Below are positions 42,537-51,995 of a stretch of DNA of 64,000 bases, piece after piece. The notes below the pieces were generated by a model. It ran no database searches. It was given only the letters and a program-made list of their open reading frames with translations, and had not been told where the DNA came from. Within the stretch, counting starts at the first letter, position 1. Every line of letters starts with the position of its first letter. The stretch lies in the NCBI GenBank assembly GCA_963697525.1, contig OY969087.1, positions 3,968,001 through 4,032,000 on the forward strand, written 5' to 3'. The stretch comes from Bradymonas sp963697525. Its GTDB lineage: Bacteria > Myxococcota_A > Bradymonadia > Bradymonadales > Bradymonadaceae. The translations under genes and the position numbers were made by a program.

Positions 42537-43776
42537 GCTCGTCCATATAGTCGAGCAAGCGACAGGTCCACTGGCTGATGAGCTCGCATTTGAGCGTCCA
42601 GGAGGCGTTGGTATATCCCACCGACAACACCGCGTTGGGCACGTCGCTGAGCATTGCGCCCTTGTACATGGTCGCCTCGCCGGGATGCACGGGCTCGCCG
42701 TCGACCTCGATGGTCGCGCCGCCGGCCACGACGACGTCGAGCCCGGTGGCGCTGACGATGATGTCGGCGTCCAACTGCGCGCCCGAGCGAAGCTCGATGC
42801 CCGTCTCGGTAAACGTCTCGATATGGTCGGTCACGATGGACGCGCTGCCGTCGCGCAACGCGTCGAACAGGTCGTCGTCGGGCACGAAACAGACGCGTTG
42901 ATCCCAGGGGTCGTACGATGGGTTGAAATGGGTGTCCACGTCGACCACGTCGCCGACGGCCTCGCGGACCAGGTCGGTGATGAAGCGGCGCGCGCTTTGC
43001 GGGAGCCGGCGCGAGTACTGGTAGAAGAGCATCATGCGCAGGATATTCTTCCAGCGCGTGGCCGCGGCGCCCAGCTTGTCTCCCAATAAGCGAGTAGCCC
43101 ATCGGGCGACATTATCTTGCTCCGGCATCGACATCACATAGCTCGGCGAGCGTTGCAGCATGGTCACGTGAGCCGCGCGCCGAGCCATCGAGGGGACGAG
43201 CGTCACGGCGGTGGCGCCGCTGCCGATGACGACCACGCGCTTGTCCGCGTAGTCGATGTCCTCGGTCCACAGTTGGGGGTGGATGAGCTCGCCTTCGAAG
43301 CGGTCGGCGCCGGGAAAGTCCGGCATATAGCCGGCCTCGTAGCGGTAGTAGCCCGTGCAAAACCACAGCAAGCTACACGTGTAGCGCTGCTCCTCGCCGC
43401 TGTCGGGATGCCGGCAGAACACTGTCCATCGCGCGTCTTCCGAGGACCAGGAGACCCGCTCGACGCGGTGATGGTAGCGAATGTAGGGAGCCAGGCCGCA
43501 CTCGTCGACGGTGTCGTGGAGGTAGTTCAGGATCGACGGCCCGTCGGCGATAGCCTGCGGGTCGGGCCAGGGCCGAAACGAAAACCCGAGCGTGTGCATG
43601 TCCGAATCGGAGCGAATCCCCGGATATTTGAACAGGTCCCAGGTGCCGCCGAGGTCGGCGCGGCCCTCCAAGATGACAAACGATTTCGCCGGAGAGCGCT
43701 CTTTGACGTAATAGCCGGCGCAGATGCCGGACAAGCCGGCGCCGATGATGAGCACGTCGACGTGGGGAGTGTCCAT
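42529..43776 (-). pseudogene. flavin-containing Baeyer-Villiger-type monooxygenase, interrupted by IS
   Basis: Codes for the first ~412 residues of a class B flavoprotein monooxygenase: FAD loop IGAGLSG (11-17), fingerprint FEGELIHPQLW, NADPH loop VVVIGSGATAVTLVPSMA. Such enzymes insert oxygen into ketones or hydroxylate substrates using NADPH. The gene breaks at 42537, where the element reads a stop after four further bases-codons (MDERV). The missing C-terminus is at 40507-40727, giving about 490 residues when rejoined. The ATG at 43776 matches the usual family start. Confidence 0.85.
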
Positions 43777-44118
43777 GGGGCCTAACGTGGGTTGGAGGTG
43801 TGTTGGCAGGATTTGGTCGGCGGGCGCCAACATTTCACGAGGATCATACTCCACGAATGGAGCGGGGCAAGGGTGGGGAAGTTGACATAAGAAAAATTAT
43901 CGGCGTATCGGTGAGACTGGCCAGCATTTCGTGGAGGTGCGCCCGGCGGCGCGGCCAGCGGCGAGCTCGGCGTCACAGCAGCAGCGCGTGGATCGTGATT
44001 GCGCTGGCGGCGTGTTTGGGGATAATTCAAACTCATGAAGCCAGCTTGATAGGTTCTCTTGTGCACCCACGGTAATCACCGCTCGCGAATTCTACACGCG
44101 AGCGTGCAATAGGATGTT
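43777..44118. other. divergent intergenic region with an 8-bp hairpin
   Basis: About 340 bp between the monooxygenase and the propeller lipoprotein. CGCTCGCG/CGCGAGCG (44080-44087, 44097-44104) could form a small hairpin 15 bp before the ATG at 44119. No ORF or known box is seen. Confidence 0.35.
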
Positions 44119-45348
44119 ATGAACGCTCCGAACAGCGCGTCGATCTTTCGATTTCGCCCAACCCTCATGCCCAGAACGGCGGCTTGCGTCGTGACCGTGC
44201 TCCTGATGCTGGGCATGGCCGCGTGTTCGTCCGACGGGACGAGTTCGTCGCCGGGCACCACTGATGATGCCGGCCACGACGCCGTGGCGGACGCCCTTGG
44301 AGATGCCGGTGCTGGCGCCGACGTTGGTTCAGACGCGGCTGCCGACGTCGGCGCAGATACCGCCGCCGATGCCGGCGCAGATACATCGTGCTCGCTGACC
44401 ATGTGCGGAAGCGACTGCGTGGACACCAGCACGAACCTCGACAACTGCGGAGGCTGCGGCAACGTCTGCGACGGCACGTGCACCGACGGGCGCTGCGTCG
44501 TTCAACTTGCCACGGACTCGGGGAACGCCACCGGCATCGTCGTGGACGCCGACCACGTTTATTGGGAGGTCTATAAGCCCAATGACGTCACGAGCGCGCT
44601 GATGTCGGTCCCCATCGACGGAGGCGCCGCCGCCGCCGTGTCCACGCAGCCGGGCTTTCCAAGCGGCTTGGCGATCGACTCGCAAAATGTGTACTTCTCG
44701 GTCTACACCAGCCCCGGCAACACCCCCACGGCGAGAATTTTGAAAGCTCCGCTGGCCGGAGGATCGACCGCCACGGTGGCCACGGATGACGTGCTCCCCT
44801 ACGACCTCGCGGTGAGCGGCGACAAGCTCTTCTGGACGGCCCAATTCCAGATTCGGTCCGTCGGATTGTCCGGCGGGACCCCGGTGCAATTCGCGACGAC
44901 CGATGGGGACGCCTACGCGATTGCGACCGATGATACCAACGTTTATTGGACCGACGCGTCGTCGGGCGAGATCTGGAAGGCCGCCCTGGCTGATGCAACG
45001 ACGACCAAGCTCGCCCAAGACCAGGGAAAGCCCCACGCCATCGCGGTGGACGCCAACAACGTCTACTGGACCGACACCGAGAAGGGCACGGTCATGAAGC
45101 TCGCCCTGTCCGGCGGCGCGGCGTCGACCCTGGCCACCGGCCAGAACAAGCCGTGGGGCATCGCGGTGGACGACACCAGCGTCTACTGGGTTAACAAGGG
45201 CGACGGCAGCGTGATGAAGGTCGCATTGGACGGCGGCGCCACCACGACCCTGGCCACCGGTCAAGGCGCTGTGTTGTCGATCGCGGTCGACGACACCAGC
45301 GCGTACTGGACGGTCGGCGGCGGCGTCGCCAAGGTCACGCCTAAGTGA
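44119..45348 (+). CDS. YWTD-like beta-propeller lipoprotein
   Basis: A 409-residue lipoprotein; lipobox LGMAAC at about residue 36. A low-complexity Asp/Ala/Gly linker (AGADVGSDAAADVGADTAAD) and a Cys-rich patch (CGSDCVDTSTNLDNCGGCGN, NVCDGTCTDGRC) precede six or seven blades with repeated V-Y-W-T-D and I-A-V-D units (for example NNVYWTDTEKGTVMKLALSG), a propeller resembling LDL-receptor YWTD blades. Predicted surface binding protein. AGGA precedes the ATG. Function unknown. Confidence 0.8.
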   Translation: MNAPNSASIFRFRPTLMPRTAACVVTVLLMLGMAACSSDGTSSSPGTTDDAGHDAVADALGDAGAGADVGSDAAADVGADTAADAGADTSCSLTMCGSDCVDTSTNLDNCGGCGNVCDGTCTDGRCVVQLATDSGNATGIVVDADHVYWEVYKPNDVTSALMSVPIDGGAAAAVSTQPGFPSGLAIDSQNVYFSVYTSPGNTPTARILKAPLAGGSTATVATDDVLPYDLAVSGDKLFWTAQFQIRSVGLSGGTPVQFATTDGDAYAIATDDTNVYWTDASSGEIWKAALADATTTKLAQDQGKPHAIAVDANNVYWTDTEKGTVMKLALSGGAASTLATGQNKPWGIAVDDTSVYWVNKGDGSVMKVALDGGATTTLATGQGAVLSIAVDDTSAYWTVGGGVAKVTPK

Positions 45349-45468
45349 GAGACACCCGTCGAACGGTGTCCCTGGGTTGAACGCGGCGCGCTCGTGCTTA
45401 GGCTCCGCAGCCTCGGGCCACAATCATCAGTGGCATGTCCAACATTCGTAACTCCCAACGGGACGGCT

Positions 45469-46194
45469 ATGTCGACGCACGAGCACGATTCGATGAGCGA
45501 GCAAGATCGGCAGTTTGAGACCCTCCAGCGCGAGATCGCGGTGGCGGCGCGCGAGCAGGGCGGCGACCCCGCCGCCAACTTCCGGCTGCGCTATGCGATG
45601 CGCCGCGCCGAGGACGCCCATATGCCCGAGGAGAGCATCGAGCGGGCGCGGCGGCAGGGCACCGGCGAGGCCGACGGCCCCAGCCTGCAGGAGGTCACCT
45701 TCGAGGGCTACGGCCCCGACGGGGTGGCCGTGCTCGTCGAGGCGATCACCGCCGATGTGGCCCGAACGGCCTTCGAAATCGAGGAGCTCTTCGAAGCCCA
45801 CGGCGGCAACCTGGGCGACGACGGCTGCGTTAGCTGGCAGTTCCAGCGCCGAGGCCTGGTGCGCGTCGACGCCGACGCCGTCGACGACGAGGACGCGTTC
45901 ATGCTCCAGGTCATCGAGATGGGCGGCGACGAGCTCAAAGAGCCGCTATTCGACAGCCGGGACCAGGGGCGGGTGCCCACCTATCGGGTCTATTGCGACC
46001 CCACGGACGTGCGCCAGCTCGACCGGACGATGCACGAGGCCGACTTCCGCGTTCACACCGCCGGGATCATCTACGAGCCCACTCAGCGCGTCGATCTCGA
46101 GCCCGCGCAGGCACGCAACTTCCTCAATTTCTTCGAAAAACTCCTCGACCGCGAGGACGTCCAGCACGCCTACGCCAACTGGAGCGTGGGTTGA
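45469..46194 (+). CDS. divergent YebC/PmpR-family protein lacking the usual N-terminus
   Basis: A 241-residue YebC/TACO1-fold protein. The core is clear: REIAVAAREQGGDPAANFRL, TFEGYGPDGVAVLVEA, AHGGNLGDDGCVSWQF. Typical members begin with GHSKWANIKHRKGxxDxKRGKxF, the nucleic-acid-binding part; here this stretch is replaced by MSTHEHDSMSEQDRQFETLQ. It may thus be a paralogue with an altered role in regulation or translation. Start at 45469 is the likely choice; an ATG at 45493 is also possible. Confidence 0.8.
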   Translation: MSTHEHDSMSEQDRQFETLQREIAVAAREQGGDPAANFRLRYAMRRAEDAHMPEESIERARRQGTGEADGPSLQEVTFEGYGPDGVAVLVEAITADVARTAFEIEELFEAHGGNLGDDGCVSWQFQRRGLVRVDADAVDDEDAFMLQVIEMGGDELKEPLFDSRDQGRVPTYRVYCDPTDVRQLDRTMHEADFRVHTAGIIYEPTQRVDLEPAQARNFLNFFEKLLDREDVQHAYANWSVG

Positions 46195-46651
46195 GCGACG
46201 GTGCGACCTTCGGGCGCGCGGCGTAGGGGCGAAAAGGGGCGGGCGCGCGGACCAAATCAGCCACCTCAGCGGCGACAGACATAGCCGGCCGCTCCACGAG
46301 TTGCCGGATTGGTCGTATTGGACATGGGTGTCGACAAAGTGGCCGAGCTTCACCGGAGAGGACGCCGACCATATCCACAGACTCGCGTGCCTCCGAGCCT
46401 CCATTCGCTAGCGGCCGATCTGTGCGTCCCGCGGCACAAGCCACGCGGGGGCGCTAACTGCGAAAAAGATCCGAGGCCCAATCGCTGCGCGAACCTGATG
46501 GCCAGCACGAGCCCGGCGACGCGCGCCATCGACCGGCAGCCATCGGTGCGCTACAGTCGCAGCGTCGCAGACCATCCCCAATATTGGCCCGGCGGGCGCC
46601 GAAGACCTTCGCCGGGTCGTTTGGACCTCGCACCCACGAGTATCCGGAACG
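46195..46651. other. 457-bp intergenic region
   Basis: No credible coding frame or hairpin on either strand. It precedes the gene at 46652 and presumably holds its promoter; I cannot place it. Confidence 0.4.
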
Positions 46652-47410
46652 ATGACCGACGATCTCACAGGAGCTGTCGAAGAATTGTACCGGGTGTTCG
46701 CGCCTTATCGACGAACGCCGATGGATGAGTACTGTCCGTGTTGCGTCAACGAGGATGAGTACGCGCGGTTGGTCGACCTCGAGCTTCGAGACGTCACACG
46801 CGAGGCCATCGACCAGTATATGTGCAACGCCATCTTTACCTGGGGCAACGTCAATGGCTTCAAGAGGTTCTTGCCGCGCATCTACGAAGTGTTGGCCTTC
46901 GAGCGCCACGGTGCCTTCTCGGCCAGCGGCATGTGGTCGCCGATAAAACGGTTGACCTACGCCCACTGGCAGGACTGGCCGACGGTCGAACGCGACGTCA
47001 TCGAGCGGTACCTCGACTTGCTCTGGCTGAACGTGCTGGACGGTAAGCCGTCGCCGCCCGGTGGCAATACGGCCCACGACGCCGACGACATCTTCGACGG
47101 ACTGGCCATCATCTTCGACGACGTGCAACCGTTTATCGATGTGTGGCGAGAGAAACTTGCGCGGAGCCTGGGCGCCGCCGAGCGTTTCGCCGAATTCGTC
47201 CGGCTCAACGATGACTTTTTGCTCGAAGGCAAGCCCCTCGGTTACGGAGAGTGGACCGCGGGGGCCGACGCGATGGTTCGAGAATGGCTGCGCGACCCCT
47301 CGCTGGTCCGGGCACTCGACAACTGGCTCTTCGACTGTGACGACGACGCCATTTTCTGGCGCATCAGCGAGGCCATCGACGTGCTCGAGTCCTATCGGGA
47401 GAGGCGGTAG
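46652..47410 (+). CDS. hypothetical protein, 252 aa
   Basis: A soluble 252-residue protein with an early CPCCVNEDEY motif (four-residue Cys cluster near residue 30) and later blocks DALDGKPSPPGGN-like and GYGEWTAGADAM. Several Trp and acidic residues. No signal or membrane segment, no family I can name. The Cys pair could bind zinc. The gene has a weak GGAA site before the ATG. Stands alone between the YebC paralogue and a pseudogene region. Confidence 0.6.
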   Translation: MTDDLTGAVEELYRVFAPYRRTPMDEYCPCCVNEDEYARLVDLELRDVTREAIDQYMCNAIFTWGNVNGFKRFLPRIYEVLAFERHGAFSASGMWSPIKRLTYAHWQDWPTVERDVIERYLDLLWLNVLDGKPSPPGGNTAHDADDIFDGLAIIFDDVQPFIDVWREKLARSLGAAERFAEFVRLNDDFLLEGKPLGYGEWTAGADAMVREWLRDPSLVRALDNWLFDCDDDAIFWRISEAIDVLESYRERR

Positions 47411-47461
47411 AGTTCGCCGCGTGGTCGAACACTCCCGTGGTCGAACAATCATTTGCGCCGT

Positions 47462-47850
47462 TCAGGGACAGTCGCACACCTGGTGAGTCGCCGACGGGGC
47501 GCCGGAGCTGCAGACCCAGCGTTCGCGGGTGGTCACGTCGGTGCCTGGGATATCGGCGCAATAGCCGTTGGAGGGGTCGGGGACGCTCGCGCACACGCCG
47601 GAGTCGGGGTCGTCGGAGGCGACGCAGAAGGTGGAGGCGAAGCCGGAGCGGTCGGGGCAGCATCCGTTGCAGCCGAGCGTGCAATAGCCCTGAGGGCTGG
47701 ACGGCGGAATGTGACACGAGCCGGAGATGCCGCCCTCCGAGAAGTTGCACTGGCAGTCGTCCGCACAGGGTGTGCCGACCCAGGGGCCTCGGCTCAACTG
47801 GGGTGGTTGACCGGTCTCGTCGACGTGACCGGTGCCGACGACCAACTGCC
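47462..47850 (-). pseudogene. Cys-rich C-terminal domain fragment of a secreted protein
   Basis: The minus frame ending at 47462 codes for a domain of about 125 residues with many cysteines (CADDCQCNF, CTLGCNGCCPDR, VCASVPDP, GYCADIPG, QVCDCP end). No start codon or signal peptide belongs to it; upstream in the same frame is only a shadow of the neighbouring fragment. It looks like the tail of a secreted enzyme whose body is lost. Confidence 0.5.
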
Positions 47851-48203
47851 ACCAAGATATCGTTCCACGCCAACGCTTCGTCGTCGTCGCTGTATTTGCG
47901 GCGCAGCTCCGCGATGCGGTCTTCCATGGGCGTGTAGAAGTCGGCCCACCAATCCACGTCGGGCAGCGTGAAGTGACCCACGAGCGAGAAGTCGCTGTCG
48001 TCGATGATTTCACGTACATCGTGCGCCCAAGCCATGCTTGGATAATCCTCGAAGCTTGCTCGAACGACGGAGGGCGGGTGCTCTCTTGTCCAGACCGCTT
48101 CCGTGAACGCGAAATACCCGCCAGGCCGCACGATCGGATGGTAGATGCGCAAGGCGTGGTCGACGCCAATATTGTACAGAGCACCTTCGGACCAAATGTT
48201 GGA
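47850..48203 (-). pseudogene. C-terminal fragment of a SAM-dependent methyltransferase
   Basis: Frame of 118 codons: IWSEGALYNIGVDHALRI, VRPGGYFAFTEAVWTRE and DVDWWADFYTPMEDRIAE match the second half of a class I methyltransferase, but motif I and the N-terminus are missing. It joins directly to the Cys-rich fragment in another frame. Both are probably leftovers of a rearrangement. Confidence 0.55.
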
Positions 48204-48279
48204 TGTGCGGGCACACCCAATACTGTATCGTTTGTGGAGTTTGGGTAACCCTGTCCTTGCTGCGCGCGCGAATTTTTTC

Positions 48280-50574
48280 ATGAACGTCATCCAGCAATAT
48301 TCTTCGACTCTGCGCCTCTTTCTTGGGGCGACGCTCATCATCGTCGGCGCCTGGGGCTGCGGCGATGGCGGTTCGTCACGCCCGCCGGCCAAGAAAGGTT
48401 GCCAGGCGGGCACCTCCGGCGCCGACTGCTCGCCGTGCGCGCCGGGAAACTACTGCGCCGGAGGCGCCGCGGAGGCGGTGCGGTGCGCCGAGGGTACCTG
48501 GGATGACGACGCCGACGCGGCGACAGAGTGCGTCGCGTGGACCCAATGTGCCGCCGGTGAGTTTGTCGGCGCCCAGGGAAGCGCCACCGAAGACCAAACC
48601 TGTGAGGCCTGCGCGTCGGGTACCTACTCGGACACGGCCAACGCCTCGTCGTGCAGCCCGTGGACGCAGTGTGTGGCGGGCGAGCACGTCGACGCGGCGG
48701 GCACAGCGTCGAGCGATCGCACCTGCCAGGCCTGCGCCAGCGGTACCTACTCGGACTCGGCGAACGCCGCACAGTGCAGCGACTGGACGGTTTGTGCCGA
48801 TGGCAAGATCGTTGCCCAGGAGGGCGCGGACACGATCGATCGCCAGTGTGAACAATGTCCAAAAGGGCTGACGAGCAGCGGACCCAACGCAACTTCGTGT
48901 CATTTCCCGCGGCTGTCCAGGATCTTCGCGAGCATATCGCGCGTCTGTGGGATCCGAAGCAGCGACGGCGGAGTCATCTGCTGGGGCGACGACACCAACG
49001 GTGAGGTCTCCGATGTCCCCGTCGACGTCTCTTTCGACCAGGTCGCTGAAGGCATTTATCACACCTGTGGGCTCCAAAGCAGCGACGGCGGGGTGGTCTG
49101 CTGGGGCAGCGACGAGCGCGGCCAGGTCTCCGGGGCGCCCGCAGGCGTCTCCTTCGACGACATCTCCTCGGGCGAAAACCACACCTGCGGCGTTCGGCAC
49201 AGCGACGGCGAGGTCGTATGCTGGGGCGACGACACCTTCGGTCAGATCTCCGGGGTACCCACGGGTGTCCCCTTCGACCATGTCTCCGCGGGCCTCAAGC
49301 ATACCTGCGCCATCCGACGCAGCGACGGCGAGGCCGTGTGCTGGGGCGACGACGACAAGGGGCAAGTCTCCGGTGTGCCCACGGGCGTCTCCTTCGACGA
49401 CGTCGCCTCGGGCTTCAAACACACGTGTGGCATCCGAAGCAATGACCACCACGTGGTGTGCTGGGGCGACGACGAGCGCGGGCAGGTCTCGGACGTTCCA
49501 TCGGACACGGCCTTCGATGACATCTCCTCGGGCGCAGACCACATTTGTGGCATCCGAAGCAGCGACGGCCACGTGGTGTGCTGGGGCGACGACAGCTTCG
49601 GAGAGGTCTCCGGCGCGCCCGCCGACGTCGCCTTCGACGACATCTCCTCCGGTGGCTACCTGACCTGTGGCATCCGAAAAACAGACGGCGGCTTTGTGTG
49701 CTGGGGCGAGGACAGCGTCGGCCAGGTCTCGGGGGCTCCCAACTTCGCCTCCTTCAAAGACGTCTCGTCCGGCGTCGGACACACCTGTGCCATTCGAAGC
49801 AGCGACGACGAGTTGGTCTGTTGGGGCCAGGACATGTTCGGCGAGGTCTCCAACACCCCCGCCGGGGTCGCGTTCGACCACATCTCTTCGGGCGGCGAAT
49901 ACTCCTGTGGCATCAAGAGCAGCGACGGCGCGGTCGTTTGCTGGGGCTATGACCGCTTCGGGCAGGTCTCCGGGGCGCCCACCGACGTCGCCTTCGACGA
50001 TGTCTCCTCGGGCCCACACCACGCCTGTGCCCTCCGGCGCGAAGACGGCGAGGCCGCCTGCTGGGGCAACGACGACTTCGGCCAGGTCTCGGACGCTCCA
50101 GCCCTCGTCTCCTTCGACCAGGTGGCCTCGGGCGAGTATTTTAGCTGTGGTATCCGCACCGTCACCGGCGGGATCCTGTGCTGGGGCAACGACGACTTCG
50201 GACAGGTCACCAATGCTCCGGCCGCAGACGTCGCCTTCGACGACATCTCCTCGGGCGGGGCACACACCTGTGGCATCCGACGCGTCGACGGGGAGGTCGT
50301 GTGCTGGGGCAGCGACAGTGACGGCCAGGTCTCCGGCGCTCCCGTCGGCGTCCGCTTCGACCACGTCTCCTCGGCTGCCCTCTATACCTGCGCAATCCGC
50401 AGCAGCGACGGGGAGGTCGTGTGCTGGGGCAGCGACAGGTATGGCCAGGTCTCCGGGGCGCCCACCGGCGTCGCCTTCGACGAGGTCTCCTCGGGCGATC
50501 TGTACACGTGTGGCATCCGCCGCAGCGACGGCACTCAGACCTGCTGGGGACAGGTCGTCTACAACCCCAGATAG
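48280..50574 (+). CDS. RCC1-like repeat lipoprotein with GCC2/GCC3 Cys-rich modules
   Basis: A 764-residue lipoprotein from the ATG at 48280; lipobox GAWGC (about residue 27). Residues 35-215 hold four TNFR/GCC2-GCC3-like modules (CxACASGTYSDxANAxxC). Then about 15 RCC1-like repeats of 38-40 residues, each with the core H-T-C-G-I-R-x-S-D-G-x-V-V-C-W-G-D-D. These should fold as propellers on the cell surface. No clear ribosome-binding site at the start. Function unknown. Confidence 0.82.
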   Translation: MNVIQQYSSTLRLFLGATLIIVGAWGCGDGGSSRPPAKKGCQAGTSGADCSPCAPGNYCAGGAAEAVRCAEGTWDDDADAATECVAWTQCAAGEFVGAQGSATEDQTCEACASGTYSDTANASSCSPWTQCVAGEHVDAAGTASSDRTCQACASGTYSDSANAAQCSDWTVCADGKIVAQEGADTIDRQCEQCPKGLTSSGPNATSCHFPRLSRIFASISRVCGIRSSDGGVICWGDDTNGEVSDVPVDVSFDQVAEGIYHTCGLQSSDGGVVCWGSDERGQVSGAPAGVSFDDISSGENHTCGVRHSDGEVVCWGDDTFGQISGVPTGVPFDHVSAGLKHTCAIRRSDGEAVCWGDDDKGQVSGVPTGVSFDDVASGFKHTCGIRSNDHHVVCWGDDERGQVSDVPSDTAFDDISSGADHICGIRSSDGHVVCWGDDSFGEVSGAPADVAFDDISSGGYLTCGIRKTDGGFVCWGEDSVGQVSGAPNFASFKDVSSGVGHTCAIRSSDDELVCWGQDMFGEVSNTPAGVAFDHISSGGEYSCGIKSSDGAVVCWGYDRFGQVSGAPTDVAFDDVSSGPHHACALRREDGEAACWGNDDFGQVSDAPALVSFDQVASGEYFSCGIRTVTGGILCWGNDDFGQVTNAPAADVAFDDISSGGAHTCGIRRVDGEVVCWGSDSDGQVSGAPVGVRFDHVSSAALYTCAIRSSDGEVVCWGSDRYGQVSGAPTGVAFDEVSSGDLYTCGIRRSDGTQTCWGQVVYNPR

Positions 50575-50656
50575 TCGCGTAAACGGGTGGCCGGCGTTCC
50601 GCTCGCCGCCCCGACTCGAGACAGCTTCGACACCGCCCAGATTCGGGTTCTGGAGG

Positions 50657-51910
50657 TCAGTAGCCGCATTTCTGGTGGTAAAACTGTGTCTTGCACTTGT
50701 CGTAACAGGACGTCATATGGCTCGCGTAGGTTTCGACAGCGCCGACGCCGGAGCATGACTCCAGGAGTTCGACGCACTTCGGATCCTCCGGGTTCCCGTC
50801 GGTCCCCACGACCTCGGCGGCACACGTCCTGTTCTTCTGTTCGACACAGTACAGTTGGGTCTCGCTTTGACACCGTGGATAGCACTGTTTGTCGACGGAA
50901 TGGGGGTCGAGCCGGGCGACACAGCGGCTGCGCTTTTTGTCGAGGCATCGGCGCATCTTTTGACCGATGAGCGAGGGCGAGTGTGGGTCGCGCACGACAC
51001 CGTTGGCCGAGATCGTCATGTTGGCTGCCCGCGAATTGATGAGTCCGGCGGAAGGCTTGCCAGCCTGCTCACCGATCTCGAGTTGCGCGGTGCGCAGACC
51101 CGCTGGCAGGTCGTATTGGAGGGCCTGCGGCGACGGCGAGGGGGCGTTGCGGCTGGCACGCGCTCGGAGGATGTCGGCGTCGGAGTTCAGCGGCGGAAGC
51201 ACGGCCGATATCGTGACCTTGCCGCCGCACGCCTTCGACAGATCCTCGAACTCCGTGCGCAACGGAATCGAAACGATGTACCTCCCCTGGGCATCGGTGT
51301 GACGACCGCGAAGCAGATACTTGTTGGCGCCGTGGGTGATGTGCAAATCGAACGTCAAAGACACAGGCCGACTCGCGCCGCAGTATTTCCAGGTCTTGCT
51401 CGGCGCGATGGCGGCGGCAGGCATCGTTTGAGGCGACGAGGACGTGGTGAACTTGTCGGGGGGCAGGTAGATGAGCGCGCCCAGAGCAGCCGACGACAGG
51501 CCCGTGTACACAAAGACGTCGGTGATGGTCGCCATCGGCTCGTTATCCGACAGTCCGATGACGTGGTACATGCCCCCGATCGCCGAAAACAGGCCGCCCA
51601 GCGTCAACATGATAATGCTGCCCGTGCGCCACGACTTGGAGTAGTCGCGCCGATGAACCGTCTCGCGCTTTGTGGTGACGGTTCCCTGATGAACGTCGGC
51701 GCAGACACCTCGCTCCCAGGTGGAGACGGTCATATAAAGGCCGTTATCCTTGATCGCGATGTCGCGCTGGACCGCGACCTGAACCTGTCGCGGCGACTGC
51801 AGCGCGAAGGACGTGTCGGCGTACCGAGTGTAGGACATCCGACTTGGATAACAGCCGGCCGAAGACGCGAGTATCGCAGCAACGGACAAGACTGCGACCG
51901 AATTTTTCAC
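50657..51910 (-). CDS. lipoprotein with two membrane spans and Cys-rich C-terminus
   Basis: A 417-residue protein; lipobox SSAGC at about residue 20. It starts at a GTG (51910) preceded by GGAG at 7 nt. Two hydrophobic segments near residues 95-115 and 130-150 (IIMLTLGGLFSAIGGMYHVI and VYTGLSSAALGALIYLP), unusual after a lipobox, then a beta-rich domain and a C-terminal Cys cluster (CYPRCQSETQLYC, CAAEVVG, SCYDKCKTQFY). No family recognised. Sits convergent to the RCC1 gene. Confidence 0.6.
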   Translation of the reverse strand: MKNSVAVLSVAAILASSAGCYPSRMSYTRYADTSFALQSPRQVQVAVQRDIAIKDNGLYMTVSTWERGVCADVHQGTVTTKRETVHRRDYSKSWRTGSIIMLTLGGLFSAIGGMYHVIGLSDNEPMATITDVFVYTGLSSAALGALIYLPPDKFTTSSSPQTMPAAAIAPSKTWKYCGASRPVSLTFDLHITHGANKYLLRGRHTDAQGRYIVSIPLRTEFEDLSKACGGKVTISAVLPPLNSDADILRARASRNAPSPSPQALQYDLPAGLRTAQLEIGEQAGKPSAGLINSRAANMTISANGVVRDPHSPSLIGQKMRRCLDKKRSRCVARLDPHSVDKQCYPRCQSETQLYCVEQKNRTCAAEVVGTDGNPEDPKCVELLESCSGVGAVETYASHMTSCYDKCKTQFYHQKCGY

Positions 51911-51995
51911 TTCATGACTCCAAAAAGGGATGTTCGGAAGAATATCTTCTCGGAGTCTGGTGGTAAAGCTTTAGTCGGCTTGCTGACCCTGTTTT

